This document shows, piece by piece, positions 23,513-36,285 of a DNA stretch of 64,000 nt (its first letter is position 1; every line of letters begins with the position of its first letter). Origin of the DNA: Tyto alba (Eukaryota > Chordata > Aves > Strigiformes > Tytonidae). A program made the position numbers and the translations under genes. The stretch is taken from positions 4,826,546 through 4,890,545 of the forward strand of contig NW_024881300.1 of NCBI RefSeq assembly GCF_018691265.1, given 5' to 3'. The notes beneath the pieces were generated by a model, which had not been told where the DNA came from, did not search any database, and was given only the letters and a program-made list of their open reading frames with translations.

Positions 23513-26500
23513 ACCCTATTGCATGCTTGAACAAGGCCATGAGTTTTGATAAATCAATCAGTTGTTACTGTTACTGGTTGTTTGGTTACTACAGAATGGC
23601 TATTATGAAAAAAACAACCAAACACTGAACTTCACAAATGGCTTGCCTGATTTGAATATATTCTTTTTTCCAGTTGAAAATGTTCATTCCATTTGGTTGA
23701 TCCCGAGCACGTTCATACTCAAGTTCTACTCTGCACTTGTTTACAGAAAGGCAATCCTCAGTTGTACCCAAAACTGTTTTTTTAGAACCAAAGTCGTAAT
23801 TTCCCATATGCGCAAATTACTGCAAGAAGGATTCTCTGGGGGAGGGCAGAGAAATAATTTCTGATAGTTCTGTGACTGGGCAGTGTGCCATTTTCACAAT
23901 CATTAACACTAGACACAGGCACTGTTGCATCACCCAGCAGGTCTAATTTGAACTGGGTTTGGTATGATCACGTTCCTGTTGAATTAGTCGAAGCACATTA
24001 CACAGGCTTTGTCCTAGCTTTATGCTTTTATGGTGTCTATAGAAGGACACACTGTACTGTATCTGGCATAAACTCTGAGTGGTACAGACGGATGATACCT
24101 GATCCAGTATGTGCTTTGCTAGTACAAAATTATCACATCAAAAATGTTGTTCAAATCCAAACTGGCAGAGTGAGGTTATACCAGACCAGCACTTTATATC
24201 ATGTGGCTGTAGCAATTTTTAGTTGGTACTAGAAATTTTAAAAGCTGATTTACTGTATTGATTTATCATAGCTTTAGAAACCATGTCTCAGTTTTGAAAC
24301 ATTCTGATTAGAAATTGTTATTGGGAATCTAATATTTACTAGAGAACTGAGTTGGCTTTTATCTATATTATTTTTTTATGGAAACTGTGTTTTCCTCAGA
24401 TTACCTGTAATTTTTCATATAATTTCAAAGTTGCTGAAAAACATAGGGGGGGTGTGTTTCTTTCTCCATAAGAAAAGATGATTAAAAAAAAAAAAATTGT
24501 CAATATTCTGTGGAAAAAATACTTAGTTTTTGCAGTAAAGTTCACTTTTTAATATTAAGTAGCTAAATTCCAGACAGCTTTAAATATCTTTTAGTAAATA
24601 TGATTATCTCTTTAATGAAAGTAATTTGCAACTGCTTACAGATATTCTATGAGCGAAACAAATATGCAAATCTGATAAATTGATGTTATTTATTACCCAA
24701 AATAAAAGGTTCATTACCGTAAGTGCAAATATAAAATACAGAAACCCGAAGACCAGATTATCAGATGTACTATTGAAAAGTTTATGTTGAAAATAGCGTC
24801 AGAAAGTTTTTGTATGTATCTACATCTATTTAGAATCTGCCAAGCATAGAAAATCCATTTGTGTATTTTTCTCTTACCTAAGGAGTGTTTTGATGATAGA
24901 AGATTCATGTGAATTTTATTTGATTTTTAATTGAAAATAATGCATTGTTCAGTTGTATTGATTATTGCTAGTTTCAGGTGTTAAAATTAGAGCACATCAG
25001 AATTGATCCTGTTGTCTCAGTTCATTCAAAATTTAGTGACTTTTGGGAAGTGGAAATAAAGGAGAACTCGGCTTCAGAGGCTTGATCCTGTTGTCATATA
25101 CATACACAGACCCAAAGTTAATAAAAATACTGAAGCACTCTTATGTGGCAGAGACTGAGCAAAATTTTAGTTGCTTCATGTCAGTGTTTTTAATTTAGTG
25201 TGAAGAAGTGAAGCATTTATCATTTGTAAAAGACTAGATCTCAGTATTAAAGGATTGAGTGTTGTATTAATGTTTCTTGGTATTTTGCAGTGGCTTACTT
25301 AATAGATAAGCACCAAAATAGGTATTTGTTTGCAAATTGTGCTATTAACTTGAACAAAGCATATTTAGGATTAAAGAGAATTTTCTGACTTTTTCTTCTT
25401 TTGTATCTTCTAAGTATCTGTATTGACTAATAGCATCTGACATACATTTTCATTTAATTGAAAGGATTGTGAAGTGTTTTATATACTTAATGATGTACTT
25501 TCAAATCACTGCCCTGTAATGAAGTCTCTCAAGTTGCCCGTTCAGAAAAACGGAAGCTTGGGACAAGAAACAAAGACTGCTGCAGGCATTAAGACTGCAG
25601 TAATAATGTAGGTCAGGAGAATGAAAATTTGTAATCTGAGTGAAGCTCCAGGGTTAATATCCCAAATGTTCCTAGAGCACTGAAAGGCATATCAGATCTT
25701 TAACGTAGCGGCATACTGCCACCTAACATCACATAAAGCATAAATTCAGTTCCTCTTCACTGCTGATCCAGTCAGGAATTTTCCCCATATTTTAGACTGT
25801 TCATCCAAACTATTTGAAGATATTTGGTAGGGATTATAGGTCAGGGTTACTTTTACAAGGGCCAGAACCAAGCAAACTGTTTGAATAGAGGCAATCCTTC
25901 TGGGAGCAAATGATCTCTGAAGTTGATTAAATTGTCTCAAAATGAGTCTTAGATCATCTCACTGCAAACACCTGCGAGACTTGCTTCCTTCCCTTGCCAC
26001 AAACATCCCAGTGCCTGGCGAGGACAGGCATTCCATCTGGGATGGTCTCTGCCTCCCTCTGGTTACTCTGCCATGAAACTAGCAGCAGACTTACTGGTGC
26101 ATTCATTTTCTCCAACGCTTCAGTCCTGAGGACGTTTGCTGGCTTAAGTAATTCAGAAAACAGGTCTTTGGTGAGAAACCTCATCCTGGTAGAAAAGGAA
26201 TAGGGTCTGTTTATGAAAGCAGCTGACCCAGATGAGTATGAGGGAGGAGGATAGCAGTCTTCAGAAGCATAACCTAACGAAGACTTAAGGGGCATCAAAA
26301 GGGATGAGTGGAAGAAGTCACGTGCCTTAGCCTCCATGAGTAGAAATGTCTCTTGGGGCTTCTTGCACAATAGCGAAGGTAAGGGGGATGTTTGGGCCCA
26401 AGTGGACATACCTAAAGAAATATGCTCAGAAAATTATGGCTGTGCAGGTACCAAGGCCTCTTCCTTCACACATTTAGAGGTGGTTTGACAATCTCCCATC

Positions 26501-26609
26501 TGCGTATTGACACGTCTTGACCCTGTTTACTTGTAGGATCTGACAGGATCACAGAACTAACGCGACAGGCTGCAATACATTTAAGATAGAAATAAATTCA
26601 CATTTCTAC

Positions 26610-26688
26610 TTCAGTGCTTAGGTCAGTGGAGTCACTTTAGAATTACGTTTATGTTGCTGAGAGAAGAATTTGGCCCATTGCCCACTCT
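26610..26688. repeat. old sauropsid interspersed repeat copy
   Basis: The phrases 'ggtcagtggagtcactttag' and 'agagaagaatttggcccatt' match, in order and spacing, '...ccagtggaataactttagatttacactggtgtaactgag' and 'agcagaatttggcccatt'. This is the clearest copy in the window of the ancient family also seen at 36228 and 42347. Assignment is from memory of the pattern. The repeat's formal name is not claimed. Confidence 0.55.
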
Positions 26689-26998
26689 GTCCAGCACATT
26701 AAATTTAAAAATAATTCAGCTAGCAGTTGTGAATACCCATTTCCTGCCAATAACCTTAGAATACCCCACTGCCAGGAGATATTTCTGACCTCGCTTTGTG
26801 CATCTCACCTCGTAGTGGTACTAGCCAGTAAGCCTTTCCAGTGTGTCATTGTTAGTCCTCGACATGCCAGCTTTACTGATGGCAGATTATTCATACACAT
26901 GATGGAGAGAAAAAAAATAAGCCCTCTCAAATGTATGCTGTTTCTAGAAAGCGAATATCCATTAATGGAAGATTCTCAAACTCTTGGGTTTTTGGTTG

Positions 26999-27017
26999 TT
27001 TTTTTTTTTTTTTTTTT
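26999..27017. repeat. poly(T) tract
   Basis: A run of 19 T. Confidence 0.95.
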
Positions 27018-30000
27018 AAGTAGGTTTTAAATATGTTGTTTAAACCTTAAATGGAAGCTGAAAAGTAGCATCTAATTGAATTGAGATATTTGTGTCCTCT
27101 GTGTACTACTCAACAACATATTAATTTGAAGACATGATGATTAAAGAGCAAAGAAGCAAGCAAAGCCCAAAGTCCTTACTCCGATTTTCATCACTGATCA
27201 TAAATTTATTCTTGGTAGGAACTTTGGGTAAGACCTTACCCCGACCAGTATCAGGTAACAAAAACTTTGCCTTCTGAGTCAATGACAAAAACTCCATGCT
27301 GAAGTACTTTAGAATTAGAACTAGTTCATAGTGAAGCTCTGTGTGAGGCTGATTGGAAGTCTTAGATAAAGAATAATTTTTAAATAAACTGTTGTTCTCA
27401 TGTTTATTTTAATGCAAAAGATTAGGAAAACAATTTTCTTTTACAAGTTTAACTCTCATGTTTATACAGTAGTAGGACTTCATGTTTAAAATCAGGCAAT
27501 ATGATTGAATTATTTATGTAGCAGCTTTCATGGTTTTTTTCTATGGAATTATTAGCATGTCAGTTTGTGTGCTGGAAGCCAGATTCTTCTGTGTATAGTG
27601 CAGTGCTCAACAGAACCCCTGCTTGGACTCTCAAATCAGCACTTAAGGTGCAACCCTCAGTAGGATTCATACTGTTGCCTCTCCAAATTGACTGGATTTA
27701 TAATCTGAGTTTCCTTTTTCAGCCAGATTAATTCAGTAGAGGTAATTTCTTCTTTAGAGACCCAATATATGGCATTCTTCATATAGCATAGGCAAGAGTT
27801 GGGTTCATACATCCAAAATGTCCACTGGCATCTTCAAGTAATCCATTAGACTTCTCTGTATTCTTCTGTACTTTCAGGTTTCAGGTTTAGGATATGACAG
27901 CACTTTTACATGCAGAGCAAACTGTTAACGTGTCATTTGTTCAAGGCAAACTGTCTGTGACAGTATAGTCTAGCTAAACAGGAGATTATGCTATCAGTCT
28001 GTGTAAGTATGTCTGAGGTCCCTGGGCTGTACAAAATACAAGGGTCTTCCCCTAGCAGGCAAAATGTTCTCTTTACTGCAGAAAGAAAATATGCATATCG
28101 TGGGGAGAGCTAAAATGTGATCCAACGGTATTTTTATGAACACTATGACCTAGGAAAGCTTTGACCAAAAATGGAATCAGTCCTGTGTGTTTGACATTTC
28201 TTCGATGTGTAAATTGCCCTAATTTGGTTTTATGTTTTTCCTTTAAATCTTTCTTTGCGACTTCTGGAGTTATCTGATAGAATATAGCCTTTATCATTTT
28301 TTTTTCCCCTCATGTTACATGTGTTTAACCCTTGACAATCACAACTCATTGTGGCATGGCTGTCCCAGAATGCTTGCTACAATTTTCTTTTCTCATTTAT
28401 TAAAGCTACAAGCAAGCATGTTAATGCATTGTTTTACCAGTCAAACGTACCACTTAATAAAAATATAGTGAAGTCAATCTCTGTTCTTAGACTTTGGGTT
28501 TGGGTCTGACTGCTCTGCAAATATATAAACAGCAGGCTATGACCTTCAAAGTAAAATCCAATCCAGTTTAATGTCTAAAGCCAGGAAAAGAGCTGGGTTT
28601 TTTTAATTCCCACAATTTGATCATTAGACTGCTTAAGTGATATGAAAAAAATCTTTTGTATATTAGACTAGTTGTCAAGCAGCTGAGACACCAAAATGTA
28701 GGCAAGGTATCAAACTATTGAGAAACAATGGAACTGTTAGGTGTTATCGGTTTGGAAATTTGTCAACCCATGCCAATAAGTCAAATGTCTTCCTTAATCA
28801 CTCACCACATACAGTTACAATGGTAGGAAATATTCTTTGACCATCTTCTTGAACTACTTTTGTCCATTCTACTTTCCTTTACTTATTAGAGAGAATGGAA
28901 TCCATGGATTAGTTACTCTTCTCCTTTCTGAGATTGACAATGTGGATAGAATAAAAATTTTGTTTAGGAAAGGAGGCAGTGTCTGTGATACACAAGCCTT
29001 CAACTGATGAAAGAAAAATAGCTGGACTGTGGTGACCAGAAGGTCTGCCTGGGACTGGATTTCAGAGATTTGTTGTTCTGCAAACGGGAAATATAATCTT
29101 TCACATTATCGACTTGGTTTCACCCACTCAAATGCATTTGCTGATAAATTCTGGATGAATAACTTGCTTATATCAGGGTAATTTTGTAAAGGTTTACAAA
29201 GTTTTAATTTAACTATCCCTATGTATCAGTACTACAGCATTACACAACACACATTTTGCCACACTACTGATCTGCCTGTTTGTATTATTAATTATACGTT
29301 TTCCAGGACTACATTTTTCTGTAAATTGTTCATGCCACATTAAAATGGCTGTGAATTACATGTACTTCATTCTGTACAAAGAATATGCTACATTCCTCTT
29401 TCAGATGGAGCATGAATTCTTTTAATTTGCAGTTTCCCATCTGGTTGAGTGGGAAGTAAAACTTTAAAACCATAATCAAATATACTGTGTTAAATTTGGA
29501 TTCATAAATTCAGTAGCATTATGTTTAGGCTCTTCTAGTAAACAGTTCCTTCCACTTCAGGTGATAATTTATTTTAAATTTTGTTATAAATATAAGTATT
29601 TCACAGAAATTTTTTAAATGTCTTAATCTTATTATTAATTATTTACAAGCTCATTTTTTAAAAGAAAATGCAAAACGAAGAGGCATTATAAAGCCAAAAG
29701 AATTATGGCTTTTATGTTTAATGGTGAGATTCTGTACATTACAAAATTTCAGTCACTTGTCTAAGGAAACTGTGTTCCTTTTGAAGTCTGCTTTCCTGAA
29801 GTCAAAGATTATATGTTGCTTGTTGCTTAAGAATTTCAAAGCTAAGCACCAAGTGATTCAACTATTATAAAGATTAGATAAAGAACTGACCATCACTGCA
29901 TTGCTTCTGACATCAGTTTTACTTCCCACAGGGCATCTTAGTAGGTGTTAGCCAGACCAGTTTCTTCCCTCCCTAAAATATCTGAAGATTGGACCTCTTC

Positions 30001-30628
30001 TTTGATGAGCACAGGCAGATTATGTATTATACATTCAAGCTTGTGGTTGACCTTTGGAGACGCATAAATGAAAAAAGCAGCTGTTTGAATTGCACTTTCT
30101 AGTCCCTTGGGATTCGAAATTGGGATGCCATTTAATACACACTTATTTAGTGGCTGTGATTTGTTAGGCTCTGTCTAAACATTGAAGAAGAGAAAATCTT
30201 TCCTAGAGGCTCTTATAAGCTGTGAGAAGAAAAAGGAGGTAGGCAGAGGTTAAGGAACAGGGGGAAACAATGGAGACAATCATATATGATTTTCTTTCCC
30301 GCTTCAAAACATCAGTGGTCTCATGAACAAATTACTGAATGTATATGCAGTAGTGTGTGCATATGATTACTTTGAGTGCTTCCTGCTCTGTCCTGTGCTC
30401 CCTAGTTCTGAAAGATTCTGGATCATTGCAAAGATTTGTAGGGCTTCCCTCTATAGAGACACGTAACCATTTTGTAAATATTGCAGCAGGAAGTGTCACT
30501 AGTGTGTTATGTGCCCTGTTTCTTAAACCATGATGGTGCTTGTGAGAGCTAACCTAGTAGGCACTGTGTGGCTGGATACAGCAGTGCCACATGGCAGGTC
30601 TGCACTGATGTCCTCCTCGTGTTCCTAG

Positions 30629-30688
30629 GGCAGCAGGGCACCCAGTCCTTCCTGGCATGAGGAGAGCTGCCTGGGCCTTGGTACTTCG
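30629..30688 (+). other. possible 60-base exon, unidentified
   Basis: The acceptor is 'gatgtcctcctcgtgttcctag', with a strong pyrimidine tract. The donor is CTTCG|gtaaga. The length is 60, divisible by three. Frame 0 (GSRAPSPSWHEESCLGLGTS) and one other frame are open. The block is GC-richer than its surroundings. No known protein is recognised. Both splice sites are good but the composition is not persuasive as protein, so a non-coding exon or pseudo-exon is possible. Confidence 0.2.
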
Positions 30689-32224
30689 GTAAGAATAAAT
30701 ACTGTGGGTGGAATTCAGGTGTATCATCAGAGAGGCTCAGAACAGCACAGGCTGAAGTGGTTAGAAAAAGGCAACTAAAGAAAATTCAAATGGAGCAAGT
30801 ATTACTGAATTTGTTCCCATATACAAAGCAGCCATTTAGCCTGTGTTATGTAACATTGCTAAATAATCCTCCTCACTGTCCCGAGCAAGTTTTCTTGGGG
30901 ACTTGTGGTCTAATCACTGGATTTGCTCATCCTGGAAACACAGTGGGATGCTGTCTGACCTTCATTTCCCAATGACATAGCACAAATATTTATTTAAATG
31001 CCATTTTAATGCTGAAAATAGGATAGCTTGTTATGGTGGAACATGTAAAGTTAGCATTGCTCATGTTGCCTTCATAATGCGGGTATGTTAAGCAAACAGG
31101 GTTGGAGACACTGGTGATGATGAACAGTCACGTAAGTGTCTGCCACACCTCTGTGAATAAAGTGGGCTCTAATTTTTTTATTTTTTTTTTAGTCTCATAC
31201 AGTAACATTCTCAGTGGATCATCTTACTGAAGTGCAAAGGTTAGAAACCCAGTGAAACCATTTGACTTTTTCCAAAGGTACATTACAGAGCCTCCTAAGC
31301 TATAATAATAGGAATCCGAAAACATGGGAGGGTGACCAATTATACTTAAATCTGGTCAGTGTTTTATTTTATGTGGTTGTACTCTGGCTATTTTTTGACT
31401 TGTTTGGATCATACTGGCTAAGTGTTCCTGTCCAGTAATACTCATTTTACCCCAACCGGCTATTTAAACCAAGTATATGCTGTTTTTTGCTATTGAATAG
31501 AAGGACAAGCACTTCCATTATGGTTAGTTGTTCTGTGGATTTTGGTACCCACCCATTTATTTTGGTTTGTCCTAATCTATATTTATCTGTGGATGACAAG
31601 ATGAACTTGAAAAAAGAACATGTTTAGAGTTGCATACCAGCTCCCAGGATATAAATCATATTGGGCTTTCAGCTCTTTCAAGCTTTCATAAACAGCGCTT
31701 GCTGAAAGACTGAATCATATTTTTCTGTGACTTTAGTTCATGTCAAACATTTAATTTTTAACAACAGTGGTCAGTTTCCTGATGTGAACACATGATGCTG
31801 GCCCCAGAGACTTCAACTTTCTTTAGCTGTCATCACAACAATTTTTCTTTTTAAAGATACACTCACAGCAAAATTAGAACCGGGTTAAGGGCTTTGAAAG
31901 TAGTTCAGACCACAGTGGTCCTAAAGCAATGGTCTACTTGCAATGAGAGTGGAAACTGAGGACTGCTCAGCTTGCTTAAAAAGAAATAAACTAACACATT
32001 AGAGTTAGTCAACGGAATACCACTCTGGGCAGTGGTAAAGGCAAAGGTTGACCTCTCATGCTGTTTGAAGGACTAGATTGTCACCTGTTTGTATTAAAAC
32101 TTACTGTAGAGACATAACAAGAGCTGGTGAAGAGCATACTGTGGGATCCAGTGCCTCACGGGGAAGCTGAAGGGGTGCAAGGATTTCATTGTGAAGTCCT
32201 CCTGCTTCTCTCCTTAGGAAAAAA

Positions 32225-32345
32225 AGCTCTAACACAAACAGGAATTATTTCAGGCAGGACTTGTGGTCTCTGTTGCATAGGGAGGTCAGGCTAGCTTATT
32301 ACAGTGGTTCCTTCTAGCCCTATATTTAAATATACAAAAGGCAGC
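32225..32345 (+). repeat. CR1/L3-type LINE 3' end fragment
   Basis: The stretch contains 'ggaattatttcaggcaggac', then 'ttgtggtctctgttgcatag', 'ggaggtcaggctag' and 'acagtggttccttctagccc'. These match, in order, the 3' tail of sauropsid CR1/L3-like elements ('ggaattaattcaggcaagtcctatggcctgtgttatgcaggaggtcagactag...' and '...aatggtcccttctggcc'). Only the 3' end is present, as is usual for 5'-truncated copies, and it is well diverged. No reverse transcriptase reading frame survives. Confidence 0.68.
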
Positions 32346-32661
32346 ACAGGCATACATTAAGCATGTTTGATTCCCAGATCTCTCCATTACTTCTAGGGCC
32401 CCCTCGCAAATTCCCTTTGCTCCTTGGCTTTATGATTTTCTGAGAATCTCTTCTAAAACTCTCTCCCTGTGTTTTCCAATTAATTTATGCAGAGCTAGAA
32501 ATGGCGTTGTTCCCCTTCACATGCCAGAGGCCTATTGTAAATTGCCTCCCGTCCAGGGAGAAGGGGACCGTGCCAGAGCGATAAGGCACCCTTCTTATTT
32601 CCCACCTCATTCTTCAGAGCAGCTTCAAAAATGAGAGTAAACACCATAGAAATGGGTGGTA

Positions 32662-32830
32662 GGCATGGATTTGGGGGGATTTTTTTTTTTTTTTCCCATC
32701 TGAATGACAGATGGCTGAGATCTCCTATACATATTGCACCTCAAATGAGTGCAGAACACAAGCAGCTCACCTAAAAAAAACACCAAACAAACAAACAAAC
32801 AAAAAAAAAACCCAAAAAAACTCCCATGCC
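32662..32830. repeat. inverted A/T-rich arms around a small hairpin
   Basis: The left arm (32662-32694) reads ggcatgg, then T/G-rich sequence with a run of 14 T. The right arm (about 32796-32830) is A-rich with 'ccc' and ends ccatgcc, its reverse complement at the tip and near-complement along most of its length. Between the arms, ccatctg and cagatgg (32697-32715) form a perfect 7-bp stem. The right arm also holds (AAAC)n units. No flanking target duplication is obvious. Confidence 0.6.
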
Positions 32831-33376
32831 AAAACAAACCAAAAAACCCATGTTAGCTGGATATCAATATAAACTTCTTAACGTTTTGTACTTCCAGTAT
32901 CATTGGATTCACTGTAATTGGTTAGGATTTGGGGTTTTTTGAGAAGAAAGAAATCTTATAAGTGTATATAAACGGCTGTAGGTTTTTGTACCACATCTAA
33001 CTTGAGACTTTAGAAAATGTCATTGTTTCTCCCCGCCAGTGAAGAAACTTATATTTTTGTGATTATGTCCTTCGCAAGCTGGAGAAGTGAAGCCCCAGAT
33101 CATACATGTATTTACATAATGCAGATTTCTCTAATCTTACACTTCTCACTCATAATTCAGACTTCTCAGTCTGATTTCATGCTAATTTAGACTTCCAACT
33201 TTCTATATTTTGTCAACATTGGAAACATTACTGTAAGTGACATGGAGGCAGATTTACCCTCTTGCAATTCCAAAGTGACTTCAGTAAATCACTGGATTTG
33301 TTTTGGTGTCTATGCGGGAACATAGTTTAGCTTGTAATATATGGTTTTCAGTTTTAGAGTTATTATAACAGTAACT

Positions 33377-33404
33377 AATCTACCTCCTTGTGAGGAGGTA
33401 GATT
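33377..33404. repeat. perfect 12-bp inverted repeat (hairpin)
   Basis: The left arm aatctacctcct and the right arm aggaggtagatt are exact reverse complements, with loop tgtg between them. No poly(U) tail or promoter indicates a terminator-type role, and the stem is too short for a microRNA precursor. It may be a chance palindrome, a cruciform-forming site or the remains of a short mobile element tip. Confidence 0.95.
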
Positions 33405-33901
33405 TATTCTGAGTGGGTGAAAGGATGCCAGTACAGAGAAGAGCTTTTGGCCAGTATATAAATAGATGTAGCCTGACAGCATAACAATAGCTCTGACTTT
33501 GCTTTTGCAAAGGAAGACCAATAAGGGAGGGAGAAGACTGGGTTTCTCCAATGCAGTTATTTGGTAATCAAACATTTATATAAAGACATCTCACTTTGTT
33601 TTGAAGTTATATCCTCATACCATTCTTTTGGTCTTTTTAGAACATTTTATTCAATAGTTTTGCGCTTGCTGCCTTTTATTTTCATCTAAGGATTCCTCCA
33701 AGTACCATGAGGTAAACTGAAGAGTTCAGCTGTTCTCTTCACAATCATTGTATTAGTTTTCATTCTCAAAAAAATTACTTGGCAGCATGTGGCAACGGAG
33801 TCATATCGGAAACCTTTTGTCACTGAGTGGGCTTGTCAGAGACAGTCACTTCAGATCTTGACTTCTACACTGTATTTGGTATTTGAAAGTGTTAGTGTTG
33901 A

Positions 33902-33984
33902 GTTGATTTTGTTTGTTTGGTTTTTTTCCCTGCTGTTTTGTGGTGTGTTTTTTTTTGTTTGTTTTTTTTTTTTTTTTTTTTTTT
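33902..33984. repeat. T/G-rich simple sequence with poly(T)
   Basis: TTTG-like units lead into T runs, ending with 23 T at 33962-33984. A chance + frame runs through it and reads as phenylalanine. Confidence 0.9.
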
Positions 33985-34528
33985 CCTTTTCTAACTGTGC
34001 AGCCAAATATTTGATTGTGGCATTGTGATGGTTTTGAAGTGTTATTTTTCAGTATGGTAAATTCACAATAATAATTGCCTACCCGGGTATTTAAACTGTT
34101 AGTCTGTTATTTTTATTCGTTATTTCTATTTGAGAGAAAAAAAAATACTTAGAAAATTGTCCTAGCCACTTTTCTGGTGAATACTAGAAAAAATGAACTT
34201 TGTGCTACTTTTCAACACAAGACAGTTCTTCTTGTGAATATTTGATGAAGCTAATCTTCCTAAGAGCAATATGTTGGTGATTTGGCACACCTCCTCTTGT
34301 TCATCAATATATGTTATTTCCCCACCACTCACGAGATCTGTGAGAACAGGGACCCCACATTTCCCACAGATTTCATTTTCTTCCAGTGTTTGAGATACTA
34401 TTTCACCTTTGTTTGTTCTCTGAGTCCTTGTAAGGCTCTTTGAGCTGTATGGGACCCTGCTAGTGCAGGTGAGGGGAACTGGGTAGCTTTATGAACTACA
34501 CAGCAGCACGTTCCCCTGATGACTGCAG

Positions 34529-34617
34529 GCACCCATCCTTATGTCCCAGCCCTGATGGCTCAGGAACAGGACTGCCATGGAGCAAGAAATCATACATGAA
34601 TGTGGGTTACATGGCAG
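34529..34617 (+). other. possible 89-base exon, unidentified
   Basis: The acceptor is 'ttcccctgatgactgcag' and the donor ATGGCAG|gtaagc. One frame is open for 29 codons after one leading base (begins HPSLCPSPDGSGTG) and two frames stop. No protein family is recognised. The donor is strong and the acceptor ordinary, so this remains a weak candidate. Confidence 0.15.
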
Positions 34618-36227
34618 GTAAGCTAGTGGGCAACTGAGATTTCCATTGGAAATCTGTTGGTCAGGTGGGGGTCCTTCATTGTTTTTTCAAAATTAATGTA
34701 CATACCCTCAGAATGTTTTAGTAGTGATAAATTGGCATTTTCTCCCAGAAACATGTTTCATGGGAAAATTTCTGAGCAACTATCATTATGATTTATAAAG
34801 CCCTCAAACCAGGCTACCCAGGAGACCACCTGTGAGTTTGTGCCCCGACTGAGATGAATGGAAACACCTGACCTGCTCAGCCCTTGTTACTCAATCTCTC
34901 CCCTGCACCAGTCTTCCCCTGTCCCAGACTGCTGACATCCATCAGCCTTCTGGGCATGTTACGCATTTGAATAAACGCCAGTGGAAGCTAGCATGCAGTC
35001 CGAGAAGTGTGGGATTTGAACTATAGTGGTTTTCTGGGTGGATGTCAAGCAAAATGAGGGAGAGAATAGGCCAAGGAAATGTAGCTTTGGGCTACTTCTG
35101 TGCAGGTCAAGTGGCATTGTTTTTTTCAGTGTGAATCAAGGCTGTTGTTTGGTGAGAAGGTTTTGTGTGTATATACGTACACAATTCACATAAACTCCTT
35201 TTAGTGTGGTAAAGTACCGTATAGTGAAAATAATTTTTCTATAGCAAAAATGATTGAATGTGATCCCTGAATAAAAATATGAAGAACTTCCTTCAGCTTC
35301 AGCAGGGACTGAACATGCAGGATTAGCCCTAGGAAGCAGATCTGTTGAGTAAGCGTGCATCAGTTTTCCATAGTCTCCTTTCATGCCACAAGACAAAATA
35401 AACAGATATACCACAAATTGGTTATTCTGTCTCTCTGTTTAATTTTGTTGAGGTAATGCTTGTTCCAGCCTTCCTAGCCAACCAATTTCCTATTGTTTTC
35501 TCTTGCACTTCCTTCTACTTTTGATCTTCTTCCAGTTACCATCCAATTCTGATATGGAAAAATGATCCTTCTCCGTAGGTGGCCACCCACAGCTTGTTGT
35601 ACATAGACCAGCAGAGCTGGTCATTTCGCAGAGGTCACTTGTCCCTCAAGTACAGCCTCCTCTGGGGGACGGAGGTGTTATTCTCCAATAACTCTCTGCA
35701 GAATGATTTGAACCTAGCACATGAACAATCGTTGGAAATTATGGTTATGATGATGTACATGATTACAGTGTTGAGATAAGTATTTTTCTTCGTGGAAAAA
35801 CATCGCAAGACCATTTACTGCTGTAAGTGGCTGGTGTTTGGGTTTAGATCTGCACCAGAAGTTCCCTCTAATTACAGAGTGCCCCCTGCTGAGATCCTGC
35901 TCGGTGCTAAGGCAGAGCGGAGAGTGCCATCTACTGCTCCTTACCTATAAAATAAATTCTTCTCCATTTGTGTTTGAAATGCTTTAGAGTTGCTGTTGCC
36001 AAGGTTAGAGTTCAGGGTCAGTTGCTGGACTGCATGTTTGCCAGCCTTGTGTCTCTGTGCTGGGTTGCGAACATTGCATCACCGCTGAAGGTGAAGGATG
36101 CATGTCCCGTGGTGAGGAAGGCTCCAACAAATAACTGGCAGTGCTCTGTAGGTGTGGGAAAGCTGATGCTATGCATAAAAGGGCATTAGGGGCGTTATCA
36201 TCATCCATTATAACATATTACAGGCGG

Positions 36228-36285
36228 CTGCCAGTGATGTCAATGGGAGTTCTTTGACCTGTTTTCCTGCAGAATTTGACCTACT
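36228..36285. repeat. old sauropsid interspersed repeat copy
   Basis: The phrase 'tgatgtcaatgggagttctt' followed by 'tgacctg...cctgcagaatttgacc' matches the '(t)gacttcaatgggagttttgcctgag...ctgcaggatttggcc' pattern of the same ancient family. Order and spacing agree. Confidence 0.5.

Larger units (their letters stand above)
23513..32224. other. AT-rich non-coding DNA
   Basis: No gene is recognised. A 115-codon + frame at 23885-24232 and a 151-codon minus frame at 25954-26409 have no identifiable domain and no supporting splice or start context. The stretch also holds an old repeat copy at 26610-26688, a poly(T) tract at 26999-27017 and a weak exon-like block at 30629-30688. Octamer-like ATGCAAAT occurs near 24664. 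Confidence 0.6.

Noticed and set aside
33391..33404. Resemblance of tgaggaggtagatt to let-7
   Set aside because: The seed region differs, and the hairpin is only 28 bases, much too short for a microRNA precursor.
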